A stretch of DNA of 64,000 nucleotides, from assembly GCF_959029255.1 (NCBI RefSeq), contig NZ_CAUFUE010000025.1, positions 1 to 64,000 on the forward strand. The letters run 5' to 3'. Shown piece after piece: positions 45,013 through 54,152 of this stretch (the stretch's first letter is position 1; each line of letters begins with the position of its first letter). The translations under genes were made by a program, and so were the position numbers. The notes below the pieces were generated by a model. That model was not told the origin of the DNA. It did not search any database and was given only the letters and a program-made list of their open reading frames with translations. The stretch comes from an uncultured Bacteroides sp. Its GTDB lineage: Bacteria > Bacteroidota > Bacteroidia > Bacteroidales > Bacteroidaceae.

Positions 45013-45717
45013 TTAAAAATCCGTGCGGTATTGCTTCAATTCATTGCGCAACGCCAACGCCTTGCCATCTGTAAACTTGTCCAACAGAGCCCAAAAGCGT
45101 TCACCATGGTTCATTTCGCGGGTATGCGCCAGTTCGTGAAGCAGCACATAATCTATCAGATGCGGAGGTAGCAATACCAGGTAATAGGAAAGATTAATGC
45201 TTCCCCGTGCAGAACAACTCCCCCATCGCCCACTGCTGGAATTTATTTTCACGCTTTTATAAGTAAGGCCATGCCGAATGGAAAGGGCATAGAGCCGTGG
45301 AGGAAGAATTATTTTAGCATTGCGCCGCAATGCTTCTTCTATCACTTTACGCAGCCACTCTTGCAATTCAGGTTCGGTGAAGTCGGCGTCGGGCGGACAG
45401 ATTATTTGCATTTCTCCCAACTCCGAACGGGATAGAAACCTTTCACGCTGCCCACTGACGAGACTTAACTTAAAGAACTCGGTATCAATCCGATAATTCA
45501 AATCAATCAAGGGACGGGTATGCTTTTGGCGTGCCGACCTTAAACGAGGACGTAATTGTTCTATCGCATTTCTAATCTCAGACAAGGTGGTGCCCGGAGG
45601 AACAGTCACATAGATGGCGTCTTCACGCGTACGAAACGTCAGACGCCGTGCACGCACATTGACCCTGACAAGCAACTTTCCCAATTCTTCATCCTCTAAA
45701 ATACGCTCTGCTACCAT
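45013..45717 (-). CDS. DUF45/YgjP-like metallopeptidase
   Basis: The start is the ATG at 45717; the frame from 45750 starts at TTG. 234 residues; the zinc motif HELAHTREMNHGERFW (H-E-x-x-H and a third His) is diagnostic of the DUF45/WLM-like M48-related family. N-terminal domain RLTFRTREDAIYVTVPPG is typical. Cytoplasmic. Some members are toxin-antitoxin or repair related; role here unknown. Confidence 0.88.
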   Translation of the reverse strand: MVAERILEDEELGKLLVRVNVRARRLTFRTREDAIYVTVPPGTTLSEIRNAIEQLRPRLRSARQKHTRPLIDLNYRIDTEFFKLSLVSGQRERFLSRSELGEMQIICPPDADFTEPELQEWLRKVIEEALRRNAKIILPPRLYALSIRHGLTYKSVKINSSSGRWGSCSARGSINLSYYLVLLPPHLIDYVLLHELAHTREMNHGERFWALLDKFTDGKALALRNELKQYRTDF

Positions 45718-45853
45718 CTGTTTTGAGTTATTGAACGGACAAAAGAACAAAGAATCGCCTTAAAAAACGAAGGTTTTCAAAAAAAAGACGCTATGCCTTG
45801 CAACTTTTTAGAAACAAACTGCGTCTAATAACTAAATGATTAATCAAAATAAT

Positions 45854-46726
45854 ATGAATATGAGGACACTATCAACAATTATCGCACTGGCTGTTTTAGC
45901 ATTCAGCACCATAGCCTGCTCACAAAAATCGAATTACAATACTTCCGGTTTCTTCAACGGGAAAACCGTCAAAGCCAGCAAAAACTATGTAACCAAGGAT
46001 ATCAAGGTAGATAATTTCACCAAAATAAATCTGACCGGAAGTCCCGATGTTACATACACCCAGAAGGCGGGCAAACCCCGAGTGGAAATCTATACTTCGG
46101 ATAATATCATAAACTTAATGGATGTGAATGTGAAGAATGGCGTACTCAATGTAGGCTTTAAGAAAGGGACAAGCGTTTCCTATAATAAGCTTGAAATACG
46201 TATATCTTCAGAAACATTAAACGGAGTTTCCATTGCCGGTTCAGGAGATATCGCCTTCACAAATGGCTTGAAGACTGATTTTCTGAAGATAGCCATTGCC
46301 GGTTCAGGAGATATCAAAGCCAATAATATTTCTTGCACAAACAATCTCGATATTTCTGTAGCAGGTTCAGGAGATATTTTTTGCAGTAACGTCACTTGTA
46401 CTAATTTAAAAGCGTCTGTGGCAGGTTCGGGAGATATGAAACTGAAGAATATCACAGCAACCAATACCCAGGCATCTGTAGCCGGTTCAGGCACAGCGGA
46501 ATTAACCGGCACGACCCAAGAAGCAACTTACAGCGTAGCAGGTTCGGGAGACTTGTATGCATCCGATTTTCAGGCGAAACGCGCTTCAGCCAGTGTGACG
46601 GGGTCAGGCGATATCAAATGCCACGTAACCGATTTCCTGAAAGTACGTACCAGTGGTAGTGGAAGTGTAGGCTATAAAGGTAACCCGGAACTGGATTATC
46701 CAAAGAAAGGGTTATACAAACTCTGA
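45854..46726 (+). CDS. GIN-domain (DUF2807) lipoprotein
   Basis: Lipoprotein signal with lipobox ending in Cys (FSTIACS); ATGs at 45836, 45854 and 45860 are all possible starts. About 250 residues of right-handed beta-helix with repeats such as VAGSGDI, the hallmark of the GIN/DUF2807 fold; about nine GSG turns are visible. Location: outer membrane or periplasm. No obvious partner; an upstream AT-rich spacer and a hairpin at 46816 mark its ends. Confidence 0.88.
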   Translation: MNMRTLSTIIALAVLAFSTIACSQKSNYNTSGFFNGKTVKASKNYVTKDIKVDNFTKINLTGSPDVTYTQKAGKPRVEIYTSDNIINLMDVNVKNGVLNVGFKKGTSVSYNKLEIRISSETLNGVSIAGSGDIAFTNGLKTDFLKIAIAGSGDIKANNISCTNNLDISVAGSGDIFCSNVTCTNLKASVAGSGDMKLKNITATNTQASVAGSGTAELTGTTQEATYSVAGSGDLYASDFQAKRASASVTGSGDIKCHVTDFLKVRTSGSGSVGYKGNPELDYPKKGLYKL

Positions 46727-46815
46727 TTTGAATTATATAATCTTTAAGATTAATTACAGATCTAAACTAAATTCTCTCTAAAGACAAATCTATAAAAAGA
46801 TTTTTTTTAACGATT

Positions 46816-46845
46816 ACAAGAGGCTCCCGCGAGGAAGCCTCTTGT
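46816..46845. terminator. hairpin after the GIN-domain gene
   Basis: ACAAGAGGCT (46816-46825) pairs perfectly with AGCCTCTTGT (46836-46845). No T-run follows on the + strand, so a terminator role is likely but not sure. Confidence 0.5.
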
Positions 46846-46914
46846 TCATTCAATCATACCATATAATTAGAAGAATATTTTACTTATAGCTGCCCTACAA
46901 CTCTAGTTTGTATG

Positions 46915-47253
46915 TCATTGAAGAATTGTAGCATCATTAATCTTACTGTAAAGAATCGTAACCCGTTTCTTTGACTGAACTTGAAATCCTATACTAGAAT
47001 AAACGATATAATCGTTATTTGAAAATGGACGCAATTCATAATTCCCAACATTTAAAGGCACTTCTATTTCTTTACCAAATGTAGAAGTTGATCTAAATAT
47101 CTCAGTCTGTTTATTATCCAGTGTATAAATACAGATATAATCAGGTGGATTCTCAAACTTTATATAAACCGTTCCTTCTCCTAAGTCACATTTATTACAA
47201 CTATTTATTAAAAATAGAAATAAAACGAAACACAATATTCTACATACTTTCAT
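46915..47253 (-). CDS. small lipoprotein of unknown function
   Basis: The start is the ATG at 47253 (MKVCRILCFVLFLFLINSC). 112 residues, lipobox FLINSC, then a beta-rich domain (GTVYIKFENPPDYICIYTL). No known family. It is 107 bp downstream of the riboswitch-controlled lipoprotein on the same strand and in the same AT-rich stretch, so it may be read through from it. Confidence 0.75.
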   Translation of the reverse strand: MKVCRILCFVLFLFLINSCNKCDLGEGTVYIKFENPPDYICIYTLDNKQTEIFRSTSTFGKEIEVPLNVGNYELRPFSNNDYIVYSSIGFQVQSKKRVTILYSKINDATILQ

Positions 47254-47360
47254 ATCATCATTTTTCAAGGAACTTAACAAAAGTAGATAAAACATCTACT
47301 TTTTTATTCCATTAAATTTCATGAATTAACTTCTAATAAAGACCATTCACCACACAGCTC

Positions 47361-48989
47361 TTAATCACCAAACTTTACGTTAGAGAAATCAAGCGCCAAT
47401 TTAAATGTTTTAATAATCGTTTTAATTTCTCCACCATTTTTAGGCTTAACTTCGACAATAACACGTACTCCAACCTTAAAATCTTTTTTAGCACGCAAAA
47501 GACTTCCACGAGATTTTAATATCATTCTTGTTGGATTCACATATAGAATTTGATTCTTATTAGGAGGAACATTTTTATCTTCAAAACGCATTATTCTTTC
47601 ACCTATATTTTCTTCTTTCTCACAAGTAACATTCCACTCATTATAAAGATAATCAAAACCATCTATTCTAAATGGCCAAATAACTAAATCAGTTTTCTTT
47701 ATAGTAACTATAGCCTCCGATGTTATTGCGGGATTTATAACTACATATTTTGAGTAATCTTTATGAGGAACAGTTAAATCTATATAAACAGTTCCATCAT
47801 CCGGTTCCCATACCCCTGAAAGTGGAACTTTCAGGTCATTTAAGTTAAAATAAAAAACTCCCAAGGGTTGATTGTATAATGGTAAATAACCTGTAGCAGT
47901 AGATGCTATATTTGTACCTGGAACCCAAAATGTAGTCGGACTAGAAGGGAAAGACCCTCCTTCATTGATTGTTCCCTTCAAATTCAAATTAATATCAACA
48001 TTCAAATTAATTAAATTATTTTTGCTACTTGAACCACTAAAAATAGAACTAAAAATACCAACTATTTTTCCTGGAAGACTTTGAGCGCTACTAGTAAAAG
48101 CTTTTTCAAGTCCATTCGTCAAAGCCTTAAAAAGCCCGCTAGGTAAACCTAATGAATTTTTTCCATCCTGTCCACCAGCACCTTTAAGGACATTATTACC
48201 TACACCCGCTAATATGCCTGTGCCAATAGTTTCCCCAAAACTTCCTATATTCTTAAAAATGTTAGATGATGATCCTACAGAACTTTTAATAGTTCCAGTC
48301 ATTTCACCTCCCAATGAAATCTGACTAATATTATAAAAGTTCAGACTCCAAGATAATTGAATGTTTTGATAAGGGATATTAGACAAATTTGAATCATACG
48401 CTAATTCATATTGTAACATATACCATTTATTTGTCGCTAAAGGCGAAGAACCATCAAGAGGTGCAGGTTGCACTTGCGCATATATCTCTTTATTTTTATC
48501 AAGGTCAATCCATTCTTCACCCGTAAAATTTAATATTGTTGATTTTTGATTTGAAACAAGAAATAAAGCATCTTGAATATATGTAGATGGACGTACAAAT
48601 TCTGTAGTAGTATATAAGAATATACGCATTATTCCGGTAAACTTATTATATAATACAAAATAAGGATTAACAAGTAAACCTGACGCTGTTGACGAAAAGG
48701 TATTATACACTAGAACCCATCCGTCAGCCGACCTTCTATCGTTAACAACATCTATTCCATAAGTCGAAGCTATAGAACCTTGCCCCACCCATGGAGACGG
48801 TATTGCAGATTGCCCAGGAGGAACCGGCATCCAATCTAAATTTTCCCAATCTAAAATAGCAGGAATAACAGCTCTTGTTACAACAGATGAATGTTTTTGT
48901 ACAAGTTCTTCTGTTTGAAGATTGTCTTGGCAACTAGCCAAAAACAAAATGGCAGTAACAACTGTCACAAATTGAATCTTTAATTTCAT
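47361..48989 (-). CDS. riboswitch-controlled lipoprotein of unknown family
   Basis: Start chosen at the ATG 48989 (MKLKIQFVTVVTAILFLASC, Cys-20 lipidated); an ATG at 49031 in frame is possible but adds an odd leader. 542 residues. Residues ~45-230 are beta-rich and aromatic (NPYFVLYNKFTGIMRIFLY). Residues ~226-345 are Gly/Ser-rich with short hydrophobic stretches (ETIGTGILAGVGNNVLKG, GKIVGIFSSIFSG). The C-terminal ~190 residues are beta-rich again. I recognise no domain; it does not show a BtuB, BtuF or propeller signature. A cobalamin riboswitch 90 bp upstream indicates B12-related service, e.g. binding or uptake of corrinoids at the surface. Clearly AT-rich. Confidence 0.85.
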   Translation of the reverse strand: MKLKIQFVTVVTAILFLASCQDNLQTEELVQKHSSVVTRAVIPAILDWENLDWMPVPPGQSAIPSPWVGQGSIASTYGIDVVNDRRSADGWVLVYNTFSSTASGLLVNPYFVLYNKFTGIMRIFLYTTTEFVRPSTYIQDALFLVSNQKSTILNFTGEEWIDLDKNKEIYAQVQPAPLDGSSPLATNKWYMLQYELAYDSNLSNIPYQNIQLSWSLNFYNISQISLGGEMTGTIKSSVGSSSNIFKNIGSFGETIGTGILAGVGNNVLKGAGGQDGKNSLGLPSGLFKALTNGLEKAFTSSAQSLPGKIVGIFSSIFSGSSSKNNLINLNVDINLNLKGTINEGGSFPSSPTTFWVPGTNIASTATGYLPLYNQPLGVFYFNLNDLKVPLSGVWEPDDGTVYIDLTVPHKDYSKYVVINPAITSEAIVTIKKTDLVIWPFRIDGFDYLYNEWNVTCEKEENIGERIMRFEDKNVPPNKNQILYVNPTRMILKSRGSLLRAKKDFKVGVRVIVEVKPKNGGEIKTIIKTFKLALDFSNVKFGD

Positions 48990-49079
48990 AATAATGTATT
49001 TAATTAATGTATAAGATTCTTTATGTGCCATTCTCGTATTTCCCTATCCCACGAGTAGAAATAACTATTATGAAGAATA

Positions 49080-49248
49080 GAAAAGGCAGGTCTTCTGACT
49101 TATTCCGATTTAAACGCCCTTCCCGTTAAAAAAACAGTGGTTAAGAAATGTTTAATCTTTTAAGGAACTTACAGCAGCGGGACTGTTTAGGATTTACACC
49201 TAATTCCCTTTTAATTCCAATCTTCAGAAAGAGATTAGAAACCTTTTC
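49080..49248 (-). ncRNA. cobalamin (B12) riboswitch
   Basis: On the - strand the order is P1 GAAAAGG (49248-49242), GGGAATTAGGTG...AAATCC, CCCGCTGCTGTAAG, CCACTG, GGGAAGG, AGTCAGAAGACCTGCC and the closing P1 CCTTTTC (49086-49080). These are the landmarks of the RF00174 class in the correct order. The predicted transcription start lies at the P1 5' end. The downstream hairpin CTCGT/ACGAG (49033-49055) lies between the aptamer and the start and may be the switch part. Confidence 0.9.
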
Positions 49249-49253
49249 AATTT

Positions 49254-49261
49254 CAAAGATA
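49254..49261 (-). promoter_or_regulatory. riboswitch promoter, -7 box
   Basis: TATCTTTG on the - strand, placed so that transcription starts at the first base of P1. Confidence 0.65.
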
Positions 49262-49641
49262 ACATTTTTTATTTAAATACAACTAATAACCCTGTTTTTT
49301 TTCAGATTTACAAAACTTTTATATAGCATTTCTAGGGACAGTAGAAAATTAGTGAGGATATGCATCTATTTTAGCAATCCTAAAGAGAACCGTCTCGACA
49401 TTACTTCTACCCGCTTTTGACACTTTGCATTTCCCGCATCCTGAGAATCACATATTTCCACCCCGTTGGCGGTGCGAACGAAAATACGCGAACGAAACCC
49501 CATATCTTCTTCATGAATAGCGGAATACAGAAATATGTACAATCCAAATAGAGGGTAAATGACCCGCTATCCATGCAAAAGCGCTCGCTTTCCAACAGAA
49601 AAAAGGCGTTTTCTGGAGAAGTGTCCATCATTCTCGGAAGG

Positions 49642-49729
49642 GAAGTTAACATCTCTCGCGCCAGAAGTTAACATGCCTCGCATGGGAAGTTTACATCTCT
49701 CGTGTGGAAAGTTAACATCCCTCCTTCGG
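49642..49729 (+). repeat. 22-bp tandem array, GAAGTTAACAT family
   Basis: Four exact-period units at 49642, 49664, 49686 and 49708: GAAGTTAACATCTCTCGYGY type, flanked by degenerate units. It lies in a gene-free stretch, 49262-50246, in which I see no protein gene; the other things there are a CTCTGTACCCCCTGTGTCCG fragment (49944-49972) and the terminator below. Confidence 0.75.
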
Positions 49730-50082
49730 GAAGCGTAAAATCAGCGGATATTCGATAAAAACGCCGCATATTTATGCTTTAAATCGGATATTTTCATCCT
49801 ATTCCAGGCTTTTTGGAAAGCGAGTGTGTCAGTAAAACAGGTGATTTGGAGACATAAAGCGCCTGACAAGTATTGTTTGGAAATCAATTTGACAGATCAG
49901 TGCATCAAACCACGGCTGCAGGCATTACGTCCGTCCGGTTAAAGACTCTGTACCCCCTGTGTCCGCTGTGGTAAATACAATATCAAAAGAAATTAGTAAG
50001 TATATCAAAACCAACCCCTACTAAATTTCTACTGCCCCTATATTTAACACCAATCTCCACAGACGTCATATAAAACATAAAA

Positions 50083-50107
50083 GGGACGCTGCATCACGCG
50101 GCGTCCC
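50083..50107 (-). terminator. terminator of the sigma/anti-sigma operon
   Basis: GGGACGC (50083-50089) pairs with GCGTCCC (50101-50107), followed on the - strand by TTTTATGTTTTATA. It lies 140 bp beyond the anti-sigma stop. Confidence 0.65.
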
Positions 50108-50246
50108 ATCTATCTTAGTTAGTTTTTTATAAGATTTTGAGAGAATTGAAACTTCACAGCCTCAGTTTGTTTTAATAAAGCACACTAACTATATTTATGT
50201 TTAAAGCAAATGAAAATGTTATTTTAAATAAAGCAAATGAAAACAT

Positions 50247-50729
50247 CTATTCTTTGATTCCCTTCTCCTTTTCCACACGTTTCAGACTATCCATAATCTG
50301 TTTTTCGTGCGTCACGCTGATATCCCCCGAAAGGGCAACCGATGGCGCGGAAATCTGTTTGCCGATAGTATCGGTTGCAGCTACCTCTTTCACATCCGAG
50401 AAAAATGAATGTTGCATCACATTTCCCAATGAAAGCACCACTACCACTACTGCGGCGGCTTTGAACAACGGCATGAAGCGTGCGGTCAATGTCATGCGTC
50501 TCGCCTTGACTACCGGTACTTCAATCTCAGCAAGTACCCGTGCATCGAAATCTTCGCCCAAGTGCTCTTCTTGCTGGAGTTGTTGATATACAAACAAATC
50601 TTTGTAACGAAGCAGATGCCCGGGAACGTCACTTCCGTTGAAGAAAGCACGCAACTGCGCTTCTTCCTCCAAAGAGGTCTCGCACTGCCAATAGCGTTCC
50701 AAGAGTTGTTCTATATATTTAAAGTCCAT
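50247..50729 (-). CDS. putative anti-sigma factor
   Basis: 160 residues. N-terminal helical domain (LLERYWQCETSLEEEAQLRAFF) as in anti-sigma proteins, one membrane segment (~88-104, FKAAAVVVVVLSLGNVM) and a short periplasmic tail. It overlaps the ECF sigma gene by 11 bp, the usual arrangement. No FecR domain, so it is probably not part of a TonB signalling trio. Confidence 0.8.
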   Translation of the reverse strand: MDFKYIEQLLERYWQCETSLEEEAQLRAFFNGSDVPGHLLRYKDLFVYQQLQQEEHLGEDFDARVLAEIEVPVVKARRMTLTARFMPLFKAAAVVVVVLSLGNVMQHSFFSDVKEVAATDTIGKQISAPSVALSGDISVTHEKQIMDSLKRVEKEKGIKE

Positions 50730-51228
50730 AACCTTCTATATTAATAAACTGTTGCTTTACTTTTTGCCGCGCCCTGAAAAGATTAACTTTCACTTGTTCT
50801 TCTGTCAGATTCAGGACTGCTGCAATTTCTTTATAGCTCTTACCTTCGATATCCCGAAGCTGCATTACCAGCCTTTGTTTATCGGGAAGTTCATTCATCA
50901 GGCGGTGTATCAACGTCATCCGTTCTTTAGTCACCAACCGTTCGTAAGGGCTCGATGCATCGGAAGCCTGCTCCATGCCGGCTGTCAGCTCCACGGTTTG
51001 GGCATCCTTCTTTTCGCTACGGTCTATCGCCAGGTTTCTTGCCACTGTCAGACAATAAGCTTCAATAGAACCGAACTGAGACCACTCATCACGCTTATTC
51101 CACACCCTAATCAGCGTCTCTTGCACCACATCTTCCGCTTCTGCCCTATCGAACGTAATTCTTAAGGCCAGCCGAAAGAGCTTATCTTTCAGTGGGAGAA
51201 TGTCATTACGAAAGCTGATTTCTTGCAT
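50719..51228 (-). CDS. ECF-type RNA polymerase sigma factor
   Basis: 169 residues with sigma-2 (LALRITFDRAEAEDVVQETLIRVW) and sigma-4 (LVMQLRDIEGKSYKEIAAVLN, QVKVNLFRARQKVKQQF) regions separated by a short linker. Directs RNA polymerase to a stress or envelope regulon. Paired with the anti-sigma gene that overlaps it; no adjacent TonB receptor. Confidence 0.93.
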   Translation of the reverse strand: MQEISFRNDILPLKDKLFRLALRITFDRAEAEDVVQETLIRVWNKRDEWSQFGSIEAYCLTVARNLAIDRSEKKDAQTVELTAGMEQASDASSPYERLVTKERMTLIHRLMNELPDKQRLVMQLRDIEGKSYKEIAAVLNLTEEQVKVNLFRARQKVKQQFINIEGYGL

Positions 51229-51297
51229 CTCTAATTAATTGACGGGTAAGTATACAGAAAGTTACAGGCAAATACCACTTTTTTTATTTTTTTCTCT

Positions 51298-51367
51298 CAC
51301 CACAGAGTACGCAAAGTACCACAAAGTTTTTTCTTAGACTCTGTGGTACTCTATGTACTCTGCGGTG
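51298..51367. repeat. palindromic repeat CACCACAGAGTAC family
   Basis: CACCACAGAGTACGCAAAGT and onwards (51298-51326) is inverted at 51339-51367 (CTCTGTGGTACTCTATGTAC on). Fragments of the same family occur at 36306-36334 and 49944-49972. It separates argB from the sigma gene. Confidence 0.75.
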
Positions 51368-51381
51368 AAAAACTAAATTTA

Positions 51382-52152
51382 TCACACGATATGCGTCCCT
51401 CCTTCTTGTCCGATGGCTGAAGCCAAGGTTATTACAACTTCAGACACTCCGGCATTTATTGCATCGAAAGAGTTTTCCAGTTTCGGAATCATACCACCTT
51501 GAATCACTCCTTCCGTCACATATTGCTTGAATTCTTCGGATGTAATTTGAGGAATAACGCTATCTTCATCGTTTTCATCACGCAACACACCTTTCTTTTC
51601 AAAACAAAACACCAGCGTAACGTCAAACAATCCGGCCAAAGCTTTAGCGGTTTCTCCGGCAATGGTATCGGCATTCGTATTCAGCATGTTTCCATTGCCG
51701 TCATGCGTCAAGGGAGCCATCACAGGCACAATTCCTTTGTGGATAAGATCGCCCAGAAAAGCGCCATTCACCTCTTTGACATCCCCTACAAAACCGTAAT
51801 CGACCTCTTTGACGGGACGCTTCACCGAACGGATGACATCCATATCGGCACCGGTCAGTCCGAGGGCATTGACACCCCGCGCCTGCAAACCTGCCACGAT
51901 GTTTTTATTTACCAATCCGCCATATACCATCGTCACCACTTTCAGCGTTTCGGCATCGGTGATGCGGCGTCCATTTACCATTTTGCTTTCAATACCCAAC
52001 TGAGCAGCCAACTTTGTTGCCGAGCGGCCACCACCGTGTACCAAAACTTTATATCCGTCTATAGCGGCAAAATCATCCAATAGTTTATGCAGGGTGGCCT
52101 CTTCTTCTACTATCTTGCCCCCTACTTTTATTACAGTAAGTTTCTCTCTCAT
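51382..52152 (-). CDS. argB: acetylglutamate kinase
   Basis: Second step of arginine synthesis; in Bacteroides fragilis-type organisms the intermediates are succinylated, so N-succinylglutamate may be the substrate (inference). 256 residues: KVGGKIVEE, LVHGGGRSATKLA, ALGLTGADMDVI and NTNADTIAGE are the amino-acid kinase motifs. Its ATG overlaps the speA stop by one base (TAATG). Confidence 0.93.
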   Translation of the reverse strand: MREKLTVIKVGGKIVEEEATLHKLLDDFAAIDGYKVLVHGGGRSATKLAAQLGIESKMVNGRRITDAETLKVVTMVYGGLVNKNIVAGLQARGVNALGLTGADMDVIRSVKRPVKEVDYGFVGDVKEVNGAFLGDLIHKGIVPVMAPLTHDGNGNMLNTNADTIAGETAKALAGLFDVTLVFCFEKKGVLRDENDEDSVIPQITSEEFKQYVTEGVIQGGMIPKLENSFDAINAGVSEVVITLASAIGQEGGTHIV

Positions 52153-54044
52153 TATTCCAAATAAGTGTATCCGTACAATCCTGAACGGTAATTAGACAAA
52201 AACTCTTTTCCTTCTTCCAGTGAGATACGTCCTTCTTTTACAGACTGCGTCACCCAGGTTTCCAGCGTCCGGACAAGTTTCTTGGGGCTATATTGTACAT
52301 AGTCAAGCACTTCGGCCACCGTTTCACCATCAATCACCTGCTCAATAGAATATCCCTTTTCGCTCACCGATACATGCACGGCATTCGTATCACCAAACAG
52401 ATTATGCATATCACCCAAGATTTCCTGATATGCGCCGACAAGGAATACACCTACATAATAAGGCTCTTTGCTTTTCAATGAATGCACCGGCAAATAATGC
52501 GATACATTTTTAGTTGATATGAAGTTGGCAATCTTTCCGTCCGAATCGCAGGTAATATCCTGCAAAGTAGCCGTCCGTTCGGGCTTCTCATCCAGGCGTT
52601 GGATAGGTAAAATAGGGAATATCTGGTCTATCGCCCAAGAGTCGGGCAAAGACTGGAAAAGTGAGAAGTTGCAAAAGTATTTATCAGCCAACAGTTTGGG
52701 AAGACCGCGAAATTCATCCGGCGCATGTTTCAACCCACCGGCTATCTGGTTCACTTCGCGCATGATGGACCAATACAGACGTTCAATCTTTGCCCGTGTT
52801 TGCAAGTCTACTATACCGTGGCTGAACAGGTCAAGCGCCTCTTCACGGATTTGCTGCGCATCATGCCATGCCTCCAACATCCTGTTCTGGTTCAGCGTAT
52901 CCCATATACCATACAACTCTTGCAAAAGTTCGTGATCGTTTTTCGTCACTTCGTCATCGTCATCCCATTCAGGCAAGGTTGCCGTTTCAAGCACCTCAAA
53001 GATTAGTACAGAATGATGCGCCGTCAACGCACGCCCGCTTTCCGTTATGATATTCGGATGAGGAATACCGTTCTTGTCACTGACATCGACTAAGGTGGAA
53101 ATGGAGTCGTTGACATATTCCTGAATGGAATAGTTCACACTGCCTTCGCTATTGGAAGAGCGCGTTCCGTCATAATCCACCCCCAGGCCACCGCCGATAT
53201 CTACAAATTCCACTTTGAATCCCATGGCATGCAACTGTACATAGAATTGTGAAGCTTCACGCAACGCCGTCTTGATACGACGGATTTTCGTCACCTGGCT
53301 ACCAATGTGGAAGTGTATCAATTTCAAACAATCACGCATGCCTTTATCTGTAAGAAAATCGAGTGCTTCGAGCAACTCACTGGAAGATAAGCCGAACTTG
53401 CTTGCGTCGCCTCCTGAATCTTCCCATTTACCACTTCCCGATGAAGCCAACTTGATACGAATACCAATATTGGGTTTTACATTCAATTGCTTCGCCATCT
53501 TGGCAATCAGCCTTAACTCGTTCAGTTTTTCTACCACAAGGAAAATACGCTTCCCCATCTTCTGGGCAAGTAAGGCAAGTTCTATATAACTTTCATCCTT
53601 ATATCCGTTACAGACAATCAGCGAATCCGAATCCATATTGATGGCAATCACCGCATGAAGCTCAGGTTTAGAACCAGCTTCCAATCCAAGATTGAATTTC
53701 TTTCCGTGGCTGATAATTTCTTCAACCACAGGACGCATCTGATTTACTTTAATAGGATAAATTATGAAATTCTCCGCTTTATAACCATACTCCTCTGCGG
53801 CCTGCTTGAAACAACAGGAAATTTTTTCAATCCGATTATCGAGGATGTCAGGGAAGCGTATCAGCATGGGAGCCGTCACATCACGTAATTGTAACTCGTC
53901 TACTAACTCCTTTAAATCGACGGCAACTCCATCTTTACGGGGTGTCACCACAACATGACCTTTGTCATTGATACCAAAGTACGAAGTGCCCCAACCTGTT
54001 ATGTTGTACAGCTCTTCTGAATCTTCAATACGCCATTTTCTCAT
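52152..54044 (-). CDS. speA: biosynthetic arginine decarboxylase
   Basis: Makes agmatine for polyamine synthesis; PLP enzyme. 630 residues; PLP Lys in IIYPIKVNQM, GLEAGSKPEL, FHIGSQVTKI, VDIGGGLGVDY and the C-terminal Cys-less but conserved beta domain (HYLPVHSLKSKEP) fit the SpeA type III fold. It is coupled to argB, linking arginine and polyamine synthesis. Confidence 0.96.
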   Translation of the reverse strand: MRKWRIEDSEELYNITGWGTSYFGINDKGHVVVTPRKDGVAVDLKELVDELQLRDVTAPMLIRFPDILDNRIEKISCCFKQAAEEYGYKAENFIIYPIKVNQMRPVVEEIISHGKKFNLGLEAGSKPELHAVIAINMDSDSLIVCNGYKDESYIELALLAQKMGKRIFLVVEKLNELRLIAKMAKQLNVKPNIGIRIKLASSGSGKWEDSGGDASKFGLSSSELLEALDFLTDKGMRDCLKLIHFHIGSQVTKIRRIKTALREASQFYVQLHAMGFKVEFVDIGGGLGVDYDGTRSSNSEGSVNYSIQEYVNDSISTLVDVSDKNGIPHPNIITESGRALTAHHSVLIFEVLETATLPEWDDDDEVTKNDHELLQELYGIWDTLNQNRMLEAWHDAQQIREEALDLFSHGIVDLQTRAKIERLYWSIMREVNQIAGGLKHAPDEFRGLPKLLADKYFCNFSLFQSLPDSWAIDQIFPILPIQRLDEKPERTATLQDITCDSDGKIANFISTKNVSHYLPVHSLKSKEPYYVGVFLVGAYQEILGDMHNLFGDTNAVHVSVSEKGYSIEQVIDGETVAEVLDYVQYSPKKLVRTLETWVTQSVKEGRISLEEGKEFLSNYRSGLYGYTYLE

Positions 54045-54152
54045 TTTCTGTTACTCTGCTGTTTAGTAGTTTCTATTATAAGAGGGGGTAAAAATACATA
54101 TAAATCTAATATATCCTGCTTTTTTCACTGAAAAACGCACATATACAACGGC

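Noticed and set aside
46816..46845. Terminator for the minus-strand small lipoprotein
   Set aside because: On the minus strand the hairpin is followed by A, not T; kept only as a + strand hairpin.
48989..49031. Longer start for the B12-controlled lipoprotein
   Set aside because: Adds 14 residues before a clean type II signal peptide; not excluded but less likely.
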